From positions 1 through 49,826 of the forward strand of contig JAFIHK010000048.1 in NCBI GenBank assembly GCA_017848635.1: DNA of 49,826 nucleotides, in the 5' to 3' direction. Shown piece by piece: positions 6,989-14,461 of this stretch; position 1 is the first letter of the stretch; each line of letters starts with the position of its first letter. The DNA is from Bacteroidales bacterium (GTDB taxonomy: Bacteria; Bacteroidota; Bacteroidia; Bacteroidales; UBA932). Both the position numbers and the translations under genes were made by a program. The notes beneath the pieces are model-generated. The model made no database searches. It was not told where the DNA came from and saw only the letters and a list, made by a program, of their open reading frames with translations.

Positions 6989-8359
6989 ATGAAAAGATAT
7001 GAAGCTCTCGATTTCCTAAGAGGAATCTCAATTTTCGGAATGGTCTTCTGCTCAGTTATTCCCTATGGCGTACTTCCGGGATGGATGTACCATATTCAGA
7101 CTCCTCCACCGACACATGCCGTTGACCTTACGCTTGTGGGTCTGAGCTGGGTAGATCTTGTTTTCCCGGTTTTCATCTTCTGTATGGGTGTTGCCATATC
7201 TCTCTCCGGCCATAAAAAATTATCTGCAACGGGTAAGGATGATCACAAAGAGATAACAAAGAGCTATCTGCTCCACACATTTGAACGATTCCTGCTACTT
7301 TGGCTCTTCTCATATCTCTATGTAATGCTTAACTATGGCAACTTAGATTCTCCAGGAGCCTGGCTGCTTACTATTGCAGGTTTTCTATCCCTGTTCCCTA
7401 TATATATGATTGTCAAAAACAGCAGGTATCGAGTTTGGATAAGGGTGGCAGGCATGCTCCTATCCGCCGTGATAATATACTTCGGCCATACAATTTACGA
7501 AGAGGTAGTCTCTATTAATCGAAGCGGAATAATAATATTCCTTCTTGCTTTCCTCTACCTTTTCGCCTCTGTTATATGGTTCTATACCCGAAAAAATATC
7601 AGGATAAGAGCTGCTATTTTTGCAATTCTGATACTCTTCGCTGCAATTACGATGCACTACGAATTTGCTCAGAAACTATATAAAATAGAGTCTGTCAAAT
7701 GGTTTTTCAATATAGAGTATATCTATTTTCTAATGATACTCCTGCCTGCAACATGGTTGGGAGATATGCTTGTGAAGAGATTAGAAGATAAATCGCCAAT
7801 ATCAGTCTCCCCACAATTTGCTGCGATTTCGCTCTTTATGGTTGCGTGGCAGTGTTACGCGTTATATATGAGAATATTCTGGATAAACATAGCCGTCACA
7901 GTCGCTATGTTGGCTGCTATCTACTATTTTATAAAAAGGGGCTCATCTGGTTGGGCCGATCTCTTCTATGTCTCATCAGTAATGCTTTTGGCCGGATTGA
8001 TTATCGATCCTCTTGAGGGTGGAATACAGAAGAGCCCTTGCACAATCTCGTATTGTCTGGTAACTTTCAGCTGCGGAGTCTATCTGCTCTGGTTTTCGGC
8101 CTGGTTTTCAGCCAGATTCGGAAAATCAGCTATTTTCAAAATATTCACTGGTTCCGGAGGAAATCCTTTGATGAGTTATATTGCATACAACAGCTTTATG
8201 ATGCCTCTATTCAAACTTACCGGTTTTATATTCATTTACAAGACGGCCTTTCCTCAAAGCTATCCATGGATAGGGGTGGCATCGGCAGCTCTCTTTGTGT
8301 TGGTTATGATGTGGGGTGTTACTCTGCTAACTGACAGAAAGATAATCTGGAGAGCGTAG
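6989..8359 (+). CDS. DUF5009 / HGSNAT-like integral membrane acyltransferase homologue
   Basis: The protein has about 10-12 hydrophobic segments in 456 residues and opens with RYEALDFLRGISIFGMV, followed by GLSWVDLVFPVFIFCMGVA, the signature of the DUF5009/NagX group related to heparan-alpha-glucosaminide N-acetyltransferase. Members are thought to move acyl groups across the inner membrane onto amino sugars. I use the ATG at 6989; a TTG two codons earlier is also in frame. It follows the secreted hydrolase by 17 bases. A conserved Asp/His pair is expected in this family, but I cannot assign it with certainty here. The biochemical substrate is unknown. Confidence 0.8.
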   Translation: MKRYEALDFLRGISIFGMVFCSVIPYGVLPGWMYHIQTPPPTHAVDLTLVGLSWVDLVFPVFIFCMGVAISLSGHKKLSATGKDDHKEITKSYLLHTFERFLLLWLFSYLYVMLNYGNLDSPGAWLLTIAGFLSLFPIYMIVKNSRYRVWIRVAGMLLSAVIIYFGHTIYEEVVSINRSGIIIFLLAFLYLFASVIWFYTRKNIRIRAAIFAILILFAAITMHYEFAQKLYKIESVKWFFNIEYIYFLMILLPATWLGDMLVKRLEDKSPISVSPQFAAISLFMVAWQCYALYMRIFWINIAVTVAMLAAIYYFIKRGSSGWADLFYVSSVMLLAGLIIDPLEGGIQKSPCTISYCLVTFSCGVYLLWFSAWFSARFGKSAIFKIFTGSGGNPLMSYIAYNSFMMPLFKLTGFIFIYKTAFPQSYPWIGVASAALFVLVMMWGVTLLTDRKIIWRA

Positions 8360-8387
8360 TAAATAAGAGTCCATTTTAAAAATTACC

Positions 8388-8416
8388 TGTAACAATTTTA
8401 CCGGTACTTCGTCTTA
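8388..8416 (+). promoter_or_regulatory. ECF-sigma-type promoter in front of the sigma factor gene
   Basis: TGTAACAA at 8388-8395 and CGTCTTA at 8410-8416 are separated by about 15 bases. AAC-type -35 and CGTC-type -10 elements are the hallmark of ECF sigma promoters, which often drive their own sigma gene. No TAnnTTTG box is present in this gap. The predicted transcription start falls just before the ATG at 8424, so the mRNA would have almost no leader. Autoregulation is inferred. Confidence 0.65.
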
Positions 8417-8423
8417 TGGTTGA

Positions 8424-8909
8424 ATGACAACTAAAGAGTTTAACATAACAGTTGAAAAGCTTCGTCCCAAGCTGATGCACTTTGCCGCAGGCTTTGTGCG
8501 GACAGGTGCACACACAGCGGAGGATCTTGTTCAGGATGCTATTATAAAACTCTGGAAGAGTCAGGATTTGTACCAGATACGAAATACCGAGGCGCTTACT
8601 ATGCATATTCTTAGAAATGTATGCCTCGATTACCTTAAGATAAAGAAGAATATAAGTGAGGAGCTCCCTTCAAATCTTAGGTTACTAAATGACACCGATC
8701 CTCTCTCTATGGTAGAACAGAAGGAGAGAGTATCAAGAGTAAGGGAGATGATTTCGGCTCTTCCTCCCGATCAGATGCTGGCTTTGAGGCTGAGGGATAT
8801 AATGGGATATGAGATGAGTGAAATTGCCGAAATAATTGGTACAACCGAGGGGAATGTCCGCACCCTGCTTTCAAGAGCGAGACAAAAACTTAGAGAGTCG
8901 TTAGTATGA
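8424..8909 (+). CDS. ECF-family RNA polymerase sigma factor (sigma-70 group 4)
   Basis: A 161-residue sigma factor with only regions 2 and 4, as in extracytoplasmic-function sigmas. Region 2 contains TAEDLVQDAIIKLWK and the promoter-melting NTEALTMHILRNVCLDYLK; region 4 contains LPPDQMLALRLRDIMGYEM and the helix-turn-helix EIAEIIGTTEGNVRTLLSRA, ending in RQKLRESL. The stop overlaps the next start as ATGA at 8906-8909. The downstream membrane protein is the likely anti-sigma factor, and the ECF-type promoter immediately upstream suggests that the gene feeds its own expression. The inducing signal is unknown; envelope stress is a reasonable guess. Confidence 0.93.
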   Translation: MTTKEFNITVEKLRPKLMHFAAGFVRTGAHTAEDLVQDAIIKLWKSQDLYQIRNTEALTMHILRNVCLDYLKIKKNISEELPSNLRLLNDTDPLSMVEQKERVSRVREMISALPPDQMLALRLRDIMGYEMSEIAEIIGTTEGNVRTLLSRARQKLRESLV

Positions 8910-9391
8910 AAAAATTGGATGATAAAAGAGCAAAAGAGTTACTTGAACTCTATTTTGAAGGGGGAACAACCCTTGAACAGGAGAGTGAGCTTAGAGCCTA
9001 TTTTGCTTCCGGAAGAGCAGATAAGGACCTGGAGAGGTATGCGCCGATATTCGGATACTTTAACGATGAGATCAACAAAATTAAGAGAGCTGAATCCCGG
9101 AGATACTGGGTGAAACCAAGATTCCTCTATTCAGTGCCGGCAGCTGCAGCTATTGCTCTCTTTACAGTACTATTCTGGCCGCAAGATGAGAAGCAGACCG
9201 GTCTGCGTCTCGTCCTCGACGGTCTCGAGATAAATAATGATGTGGCAGCGCTGTCGATGGCCGACGACAGACTCGCCAAGATGAGTGAAATGATGGAGAG
9301 AGTGGATACCAAAACAGAGCCCCTAGAACAGCTCAATAAGGTAGAGAAGGCTATCTCCGGATTCAATGAAATTACAAGCAAAATTAAATAG
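8906..9391 (+). CDS. Probable anti-sigma factor, single-pass membrane protein
   Basis: A 161-residue protein with a cytoplasmic N-terminal half (LLELYFEGGTTLEQESELR, resembling the helical start of Bacteroidetes anti-sigma proteins), one membrane helix near residues 75-92 (FLYSVPAAAAIALFTVLFW) and a periplasmic tail with heptad-like helical sequence. It has no zinc-binding HxxxCxxC motif, so it is not a classical ZAS protein. Position supplies the main argument: its ATG overlaps the stop of the ECF sigma gene and the DUF4252 gene begins 2 bases after its stop. No enzymatic motif is visible. Confidence 0.7.
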   Translation: MKKLDDKRAKELLELYFEGGTTLEQESELRAYFASGRADKDLERYAPIFGYFNDEINKIKRAESRRYWVKPRFLYSVPAAAAIALFTVLFWPQDEKQTGLRLVLDGLEINNDVAALSMADDRLAKMSEMMERVDTKTEPLEQLNKVEKAISGFNEITSKIK

Positions 9392-9393
9392 AA

Positions 9394-9885
9394 ATGAAAA
9401 AGATAGCATTATTAACCCTAACGCTTATTTGCCTCCCGATTGCGCTATCTGCACAATCCAGAGAGATAAACGAAATATTTGACAGGTTCGAAAAGAAGAA
9501 GAGTGTTGAGTCGATAACAATTTCGCCATCTCTGCTCAGTATGACAAGCTCTAAAGGTAGCAACGAAACAGCTGAATTGTTATCGAAGATATCAAATATG
9601 AGAATATTGAATGTTCCACTACGCACAACAGAGAACGGGCAGCCTGTTTCGAAACAGCTGAAATACGAACTGGACAAGATTATTAAAATATATCAGTTCC
9701 AGAGAGCAGTTAAGGTAGAGGAGGAGAGTAGCTCGTTTGAACTATATATGATAAACGGAAACAAAGGAGCAGTCCTCTTTCTCTCAAGCGACAACTCCGA
9801 TTTTACATCAATAGCAATTTTTGGAGAGATCGACAAGACAATTGTAAACTCATTACTTAACGGAAACATTAAAGTGAAAAAATAG
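9394..9885 (+). CDS. DUF4252-family exported protein
   Basis: A 163-residue protein with a clear signal peptide (KKIALLTLTLICLPIALSAQ) and the compact alpha/beta pattern of DUF4252, a Bacteroidetes family of unknown function that often sits beside ECF sigma genes. The mature part holds EIFDRFEKKKSVESITIS near its start and a C-terminal strand-rich segment (GAVLFLSSDNSDFTSIAIFG). No lipobox or catalytic motif is seen. It lies between the probable anti-sigma gene and a beta-barrel gene with gaps of 2 and 1 bases, so it belongs to the same transcript and is probably part of the response the sigma factor controls. Confidence 0.75.
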   Translation: MKKIALLTLTLICLPIALSAQSREINEIFDRFEKKKSVESITISPSLLSMTSSKGSNETAELLSKISNMRILNVPLRTTENGQPVSKQLKYELDKIIKIYQFQRAVKVEEESSSFELYMINGNKGAVLFLSSDNSDFTSIAIFGEIDKTIVNSLLNGNIKVKK

Positions 9886-9886
9886 T

Positions 9887-10645
9887 ATGAAAAAAATCTT
9901 TTTGGGAGTATCAATGATGCTCGCCGCAATATCAGCAAATTCACAGACTTTTGTAAAAATAGGGGAGTTGGAGTTAGCTCTAAAGTCACCAATCTCAATC
10001 ACTAAGGAGAAGGACACTGTTAAAGAGTATAACTACGGCAAACATAAAAAAGGATACCGCACATATTTTGACGAGTTCTACATTGGTTATGGGCAGGTTA
10101 TGAACACATCTGAAGAGACATATATGCCTGTTTACTTTGGTAACTCATATAATCTCGAAATCGGCTGGAAATATTTTCACCGTCCTGCAAAATTCTATGC
10201 CATAGGAACATCGTTCCGTTACACATCAAACTCTTTCAGGCTAACACCTGAAGCAGTAGAGCAGTCAGGCGGATTCTTCCCCGAGGCAGATGGCGAACCT
10301 TACCGTCAGTTTTTCAGAACCGATAATTTAGGTACCAGCCTGATAAACAGAGTGTATTTATATTCCGGAAGAAGTGCCAGACCTGTATTCCTTGAATTCG
10401 GAGCATATGCCGACTACGCATTCAGCAAAAGATATAAAGTAAAGAGTCGCATCGATGGCGATAAGGTTAAGAGCAAATACCGCGATGGTTCCAAGTTCAA
10501 TCCGGTTGAGGCTGGTCTTAATGGCGGAATCGGATACAAAGACATTATGATCTTTGCGAAGTATAGAATGACAAATTATTTCAATAAAGATTACTCAATG
10601 AATGAATTGCCAAGATGGTCTGTAGGAGTTCAATTCAATCTCTAA
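9887..10645 (+). CDS. Putative outer-membrane beta-barrel protein
   Basis: The 252-residue product has a signal peptide (FLGVSMMLAAISANSQ), alternating hydrophobic/aromatic strands throughout, and a C-terminus PRWSVGVQFNL in the pattern of a terminal outer-membrane strand. I do not recognise a named family. Strand patterns suggest about 8-10 strands, possibly with a short extracellular charged loop rich in Lys and Asp near residues 185-205. It closes the ECF sigma cassette and is convergent with rimM, with only 28 bases between the stops and no obvious terminator hairpin. A role as the envelope target or sensor of the cassette is inferred from position. Confidence 0.65.
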   Translation: MKKIFLGVSMMLAAISANSQTFVKIGELELALKSPISITKEKDTVKEYNYGKHKKGYRTYFDEFYIGYGQVMNTSEETYMPVYFGNSYNLEIGWKYFHRPAKFYAIGTSFRYTSNSFRLTPEAVEQSGGFFPEADGEPYRQFFRTDNLGTSLINRVYLYSGRSARPVFLEFGAYADYAFSKRYKVKSRIDGDKVKSKYRDGSKFNPVEAGLNGGIGYKDIMIFAKYRMTNYFNKDYSMNELPRWSVGVQFNL

Positions 10646-10673
10646 CAAGGAGATGATCAAATAAAAAAAGGTA

Positions 10674-11228
10674 TCAGAGATCGAGGAGTCCATCCGGAGT
10701 CTCAATTAAAATCTCCCTCTTGCGGTTATTCACGGAAACGATGAAGTCGGCTGCAAGGGGGAGTAATCTTTCACGACCATCTTCACCGGTAATACCAATA
10801 CATGGATTTCCCGGATAGTCATATAAAGCCGAAACGACACCTCTGAAGTTTATTTTAATATCCGATACTGAATATCCAATAACATCAATATCATTCTCTC
10901 TGTTACAGGTATCCGGTGTTTGCTTATATCTGCCCCTCTGTTTTCTACCCTTATCTCCCTTCTCTACATAGATAATCGCACCCTTGATCTCTTCGGAAAG
11001 ATCTGAATTGTCAATTCCTTCGAGTTTTACAGTAAGCTGGGAAGAGCCTTTGGACTCTGACTCTTCAATAAAAAAGGGAACCGGCAATCCATCAAAAACG
11101 ATGAATACCGGTTCCTCAACATTTATACCGACCCGGGCATCTTCGGCGAGCCTGATTATCACTCTACCTTTGTCACCCGACGACTTTACGACTCTGGCAA
11201 CTGGCAGCATATTTGCCATTTGCAACAT
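10674..11228 (-). CDS. rimM: Ribosome maturation factor RimM
   Basis: RimM helps process 16S rRNA and assemble the 30S head, binding ribosomal protein S19. The 184-residue protein shows the N-terminal beta-barrel start MLPVARVVKSSGDKGRVIIR with the G-x-K-G loop, and the PRC-barrel C-terminal part including RGVVSALYDYPGNPCIGI and LPLAADFIVSVN. Its ATG lies 3 bases after the rpsP stop, the classic rpsP-rimM order. A charged insert (KGDKGRKQRGRYKQ) between the two barrels is longer than in E. coli RimM. Sequence conservation is modest, but context settles the identity. Confidence 0.9.
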   Translation of the reverse strand: MLQMANMLPVARVVKSSGDKGRVIIRLAEDARVGINVEEPVFIVFDGLPVPFFIEESESKGSSQLTVKLEGIDNSDLSEEIKGAIIYVEKGDKGRKQRGRYKQTPDTCNRENDIDVIGYSVSDIKINFRGVVSALYDYPGNPCIGITGEDGRERLLPLAADFIVSVNNRKREILIETPDGLLDL

Positions 11229-11231
11229 AGA

Positions 11232-11792
11232 CTAAGCCTCCTGAGTCTCTTCCGCTGGAGCAGCAGAAGCTTCAGCTTCCGGAGCCTCTTCTGCAGCAGC
11301 CTCGGCGATTGCCTCCTGAGCCTTCATAGCCTCGGCAGCTTTCTTTTCAGCAACTAATTTTGCTTTCTCTTCCTTAGCTTTGCTCTCTGCTTCTATTGCA
11401 GATTTCTTTGCATTTCTTGAAGTTTGAGCAAGTTCCGATTTCTTGGCAGAGATCTTTTGCTCTTTTTCAGCCATCCATGCAGCCCATTTTTGATCGGCAG
11501 CTTCTTGAGTAAGAGCACCTTTCTTAACACCCTCTTCAAGGTGCTTCTTCAAAAGAATACCTTTGTACGAAAGGATTCTGCGGCAGGTGTCGGTTGGTTG
11601 AGCACCATTCTTAAGCCATTTGAGAGCACTTTCGCTATCAAGCTCAATTGTTGCAGGATTTGTGTTAGGATTGTATGTTCCGATTTTCTCAATGAAACGA
11701 CCGTCACGTGGTGAGCGGCTATCGGCAGCGACAATGTGGAAAAATGCGTTATTCTTTTTTCCGTGTCTTGCAAGGCGGATTTTTACAGCCAT
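11232..11792 (-). CDS. rpsP: 30S ribosomal protein S16 with long Ala/Glu/Lys C-terminal extension
   Basis: Residues 1-80 are a normal S16 ([57 protein letters not shown]). Beyond that come about 100 residues made of Lys/Glu-rich helix followed by an Ala/Glu/Pro-rich tail ending EETQEA, so the protein is 186 residues rather than the usual 80-90. Long tails on S16 are a Bacteroidetes habit. The tail is probably surface-exposed and partly disordered; its role is unknown. The gene has its own promoter box about 60 bases upstream and is followed by rimM. Confidence 0.96.
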   Translation of the reverse strand: MAVKIRLARHGKKNNAFFHIVAADSRSPRDGRFIEKIGTYNPNTNPATIELDSESALKWLKNGAQPTDTCRRILSYKGILLKKHLEEGVKKGALTQEAADQKWAAWMAEKEQKISAKKSELAQTSRNAKKSAIEAESKAKEEKAKLVAEKKAAEAMKAQEAIAEAAAEEAPEAEASAAPAEETQEA

Positions 11793-11852
11793 TGTTCGAT
11801 TTTTATTAAGTTTTTAAAATTTAACTTCCTTATCTTCCCGAGAAAAGGCCGG

Positions 11853-11860
11853 CAAATATA
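11853..11860 (-). promoter_or_regulatory. Bacteroidetes-type -7 box for rpsP-rimM
   Basis: The minus strand reads TATATTTG, matching TAnnTTTG, and predicts a leader of about 55 bases before the rpsP ATG at 11792. The leader contains a short CCG/CGG dyad (CCGGCC and CTCGG) at 11836-11852, too small to call a riboregulator. Confidence 0.65.
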
Positions 11861-11880
11861 ACACTTTTTTACAATCCCGC

Positions 11881-11912
11881 AAAATTAAAAAGAGGGCACC
11901 GAATTGGTACCC
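11881..11912 (-). terminator. Intrinsic terminator of the PHP phosphodiesterase operon
   Basis: On the minus strand an imperfect hairpin (GGGTACC, loop AATTC, GGTGCCC with one mismatch) at 11894-11912 is followed by TCTTTTTAATTTT at 11881-11893. It is about 50 bases past the stop of the PHP gene and just ahead of the rpsP promoter, separating the two transcripts. Confidence 0.65.
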
Positions 11913-11963
11913 CCCCTTAAACTAACTTAACCTAAAACTTAAACTATGAAAAAAACTCTTCTA

Positions 11964-13079
11964 CTATTGAATTTGCAAAGAGTGTGCCAAGGTCCTGTTT
12001 TCATAGATAAATATATTGGTAAAATTTGCATCAATTCGTTTTGAAGTTGCAGGTAGTGAGATTGTTATTGAGGATTTTGCAGGTAGTATATATGTAGATT
12101 TTCCTACCTTAAAAGTGAATCGGATATCCCCCGAATTTGTAAGGATTAGAGTTACATTTTTCCCGTTTTCGAAGAGTTTTTTAACCTTTATGCAGGCATC
12201 CACAAAATCGGAAGCGATTGACTCTTTTGCCGCTATTGTATTGTGAAAAAGGGCAAGAGTTCTGCCCGCAAAAAGAGCCTCTTTTACCCCTTCGGAACTT
12301 CTCTCTTTAGCAAGAACGAGAGTAACCGGCCTATGCGCACCGTTTTCCGAAATAGTTTTATCGTCAAGCGTTCCGTGAACATCAGACGCAGCAATAATTG
12401 TGAGATTGTTATCAACAGCCCATGATAGAACCCTCGGGTAGTACTCTCTGCTGTTAAACACCTCAATTCCGTCAAAAAGTTTCTCATCCAGCAGATTTTT
12501 TTGAAAATCCTTCATATAGGTTGAATCTACGGCCCAACCCGGGTGGTTCCATATTATAAATGCACCCTGCTTGCGAGCTTCCAGAATTGAAGCCTTCGGA
12601 TCTTCGACTGCTATCGGATTTGCATCCTTAATAAAGAGCGCATTAAAGTGCCCCAATACAGCCTGTTTCCTGGTTATCTCACTCCCTTTGATAAGTATAA
12701 ACCCAAGTTCATCTGCTTTTGGTTTTGCGATTTCATAAGAGGTGTTATGATCGGAGTTGAGGTATTTCTTGAAAGGCAGATACTCAATATGATCGGTTAT
12801 TGCCAGAGCATCCAGCCCATCGTTCCACGCCTCCTCTACCCTGTACGTAGGCCATACCAGACCGTCGGAAAACATAGTATGAGAGTGGTAGTCGCAAATC
12901 ATAACCTCATACTTGCCAACCTTCGGGAAAGAGAATTCTGCTCTTGCACTCTGTTGATATTCGGGATAATAGATCTTGTTTGGATTATATGGAGTTACCT
13001 GTTGGGCCTCGCATGGAGTCACATATGCAGTAAGAGTAATCCCGGCTGCTGCAGTGATAATTTTCAGGAGCTTTTTCAT
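11964..13079 (-). CDS. Exported PHP-domain phosphodiesterase (Sb-PDE type)
   Basis: The 371-residue protein has a signal peptide (LLKIITAAAGITLTAYVTPC) and a PHP-fold metal-dependent phosphoesterase domain. The metal-binding motifs appear in order: DYHSHTMFSDG, ALAITDHIEYLP, LIKGSEIT, a HFN after GSE, IIWNHPGW and AASDVHGT. This combination is the exported Sb-PDE group common in Bacteroidetes. A C-terminal beta-rich domain (from about residue 290) follows. Known PHP enzymes cleave phosphodi- or phosphomonoesters, but the natural substrate here is not known. It is the last gene of a four-gene minus-strand group and lies 9 bases after the VanX-like gene. Confidence 0.85.
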   Translation of the reverse strand: MKKLLKIITAAAGITLTAYVTPCEAQQVTPYNPNKIYYPEYQQSARAEFSFPKVGKYEVMICDYHSHTMFSDGLVWPTYRVEEAWNDGLDALAITDHIEYLPFKKYLNSDHNTSYEIAKPKADELGFILIKGSEITRKQAVLGHFNALFIKDANPIAVEDPKASILEARKQGAFIIWNHPGWAVDSTYMKDFQKNLLDEKLFDGIEVFNSREYYPRVLSWAVDNNLTIIAASDVHGTLDDKTISENGAHRPVTLVLAKERSSEGVKEALFAGRTLALFHNTIAAKESIASDFVDACIKVKKLFENGKNVTLILTNSGDIRFTFKVGKSTYILPAKSSITISLPATSKRIDANFTNIFIYENRTLAHSLQIQ

Positions 13080-13088
13080 GATTTAATA

Positions 13089-13835
13089 TTAGTTGTTTTT
13101 ACCCTTTATAGTTGTAAAATTTATTTTATCGAGCTCTTCAAAAGGGATATCCATAAGTTTGTACTTCTCCCTCTCTTTGAAATTATAGTGCCACCACTCA
13201 TGCTCATACGAAGTAAATCCAGCCTCAGTCATAACCGAAAGTAGTTTTGCCCTGTTTGCCGCTTTAGCCGGGTCCGGTTCATTGTAATTCAGTGATGCCT
13301 TTTCGGAGAAGTCGTCGAATGGAGTAGGCATTGGAAGCTCGGCACCAGTAACAATATCTACAAGGGTCAGGTCTATAGCGCACCCTTTGTTGTGGATGGA
13401 GCCCTTCCACGGAGCAGCAACAAATGTAGTATCGGGATATACCTCATAGAAATGCAGAGTTGCAGCATATGGCCTGTAGGCATCAAATATCTTTAAACCC
13501 AAACCCTCATTGTTCAGTTTGTTCTGAATTTCAAGAAGTGCCTCTGCAACAGGTTTGCGGGCAAAAGCTCTCGGTTCGGTATAAATTTTTTTGCCTGTAA
13601 AGTTGTTGGTATCGGCATATCTTATATCCAGTATAACTCCGGGAATATACTCTTTTAAATCTACCAGCAGATTGTCGCTGTCGCTCTCTACCGATTTTTG
13701 ATAATCCTTAATATCGCTCACAATATCGAGCTTGTAAGGATTTTTGTCATTAACCTCTCCTGCACAGGAGAGTGTGATTGTTGCTGAGAACGCGAGTAAC
13801 AGTGCAATCACTCCTCTGTTAATAATACTTTTCAT
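13089..13835 (-). CDS. D-alanyl-D-alanine dipeptidase, VanX/DdpX type (M15D), lipoprotein
   Basis: The 248-residue protein has a lipoprotein signal ending at Cys24 (TLSC), so it sits in the periplasm or outer membrane. All active-site elements of the VanX family are visible: DAYRP with the transition-state Arg121, SIHNKGCAIDL with zinc ligands H148 and D155, and EHEWWHYNF with catalytic Glu213 and ligand H216. VanX family enzymes cut D-Ala-D-Ala. With no vanHA genes nearby, peptidoglycan turnover or dipeptide scavenging is more likely than vancomycin resistance. It lies between the nitroreductase and PHP genes on one transcript. Confidence 0.9.
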   Translation of the reverse strand: MKSIINRGVIALLLAFSATITLSCAGEVNDKNPYKLDIVSDIKDYQKSVESDSDNLLVDLKEYIPGVILDIRYADTNNFTGKKIYTEPRAFARKPVAEALLEIQNKLNNEGLGLKIFDAYRPYAATLHFYEVYPDTTFVAAPWKGSIHNKGCAIDLTLVDIVTGAELPMPTPFDDFSEKASLNYNEPDPAKAANRAKLLSVMTEAGFTSYEHEWWHYNFKEREKYKLMDIPFEELDKINFTTIKGKNN

Positions 13836-13874
13836 AGCCTTTATATTGAAGTTAGAACATTAGTTTAGCAGATA

Positions 13875-14450
13875 TTATTTGCCGGATTTTAGTCCTACAA
13901 TAAGTTCATCCAACCCTCTTTTAGGAACGTGATGAGTGCCGGAACTCTCCCTCCAGTATTTGTAATCATTATCCTTAATCTCATCAATGACAACTATCTC
14001 TTTAGGCTTCCCCAAAGCAATCACCTGAATGATATCATATCTTTCGCCCAATCCGATAATCTGTGCCAGCTCCTCTCTTTTAACCGAAGCTATTATACAT
14101 CCTCCGAATCCGGAATCGACAGCCTGAAGCAATATACTCTGAGCGGTAATACCGTGATCGCATGAGTAACCAGGGGCAATTACCTTGTCATGTAATTGAA
14201 TAATATAAGCCGAAGGTCTCTCGCCCTCACATGGTCCGTCCCAATCTTTTAGGTACCCGGCCCAGGCCAAAGTCTTGAATATTTTTTCGTTAAGCCCCCT
14301 CTCTGCCGAAATAAAATACTTTATCGGCTGAATATTCCTGGACGAAGGTGAAAGCCTGGCTGCATCAATCATCTTTAGGAGTTCACTCTCGGGTATCTCC
14401 ACCTCTTCGTAGAATCTGCGGTAACTGCGATTTTTATCGAAAGGAATCAT
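13875..14450 (-). CDS. Nitroreductase-family flavoprotein
   Basis: A 191-residue FMN-dependent oxidoreductase of the nitroreductase superfamily. The N-terminal phosphate-binding pattern NRSYRRF, the AARLSPSSRNIQP segment and the C-terminal GGCIIASVKREELAQIIGL plus QVIALGKPKE are typical. The segment KDWDGPCEGERPSAYIIQL and SCDHGITAQSILLQA suggest the short single-domain Bacteroidales type. Members reduce quinones, flavins or nitro compounds; the physiological substrate is not predictable. It sits 11 bases after the HAD phosphatase gene. Confidence 0.88.
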   Translation of the reverse strand: MIPFDKNRSYRRFYEEVEIPESELLKMIDAARLSPSSRNIQPIKYFISAERGLNEKIFKTLAWAGYLKDWDGPCEGERPSAYIIQLHDKVIAPGYSCDHGITAQSILLQAVDSGFGGCIIASVKREELAQIIGLGERYDIIQVIALGKPKEIVVIDEIKDNDYKYWRESSGTHHVPKRGLDELIVGLKSGK

Positions 14451-14461
14451 ATGTTTTAATT

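Noticed and set aside
13089-13835. Vancomycin resistance role for the VanX-like dipeptidase.
   Set aside because: No vanH, vanA-type ligase or two-component genes are nearby; VanX-family dipeptidases are widespread in wall turnover.
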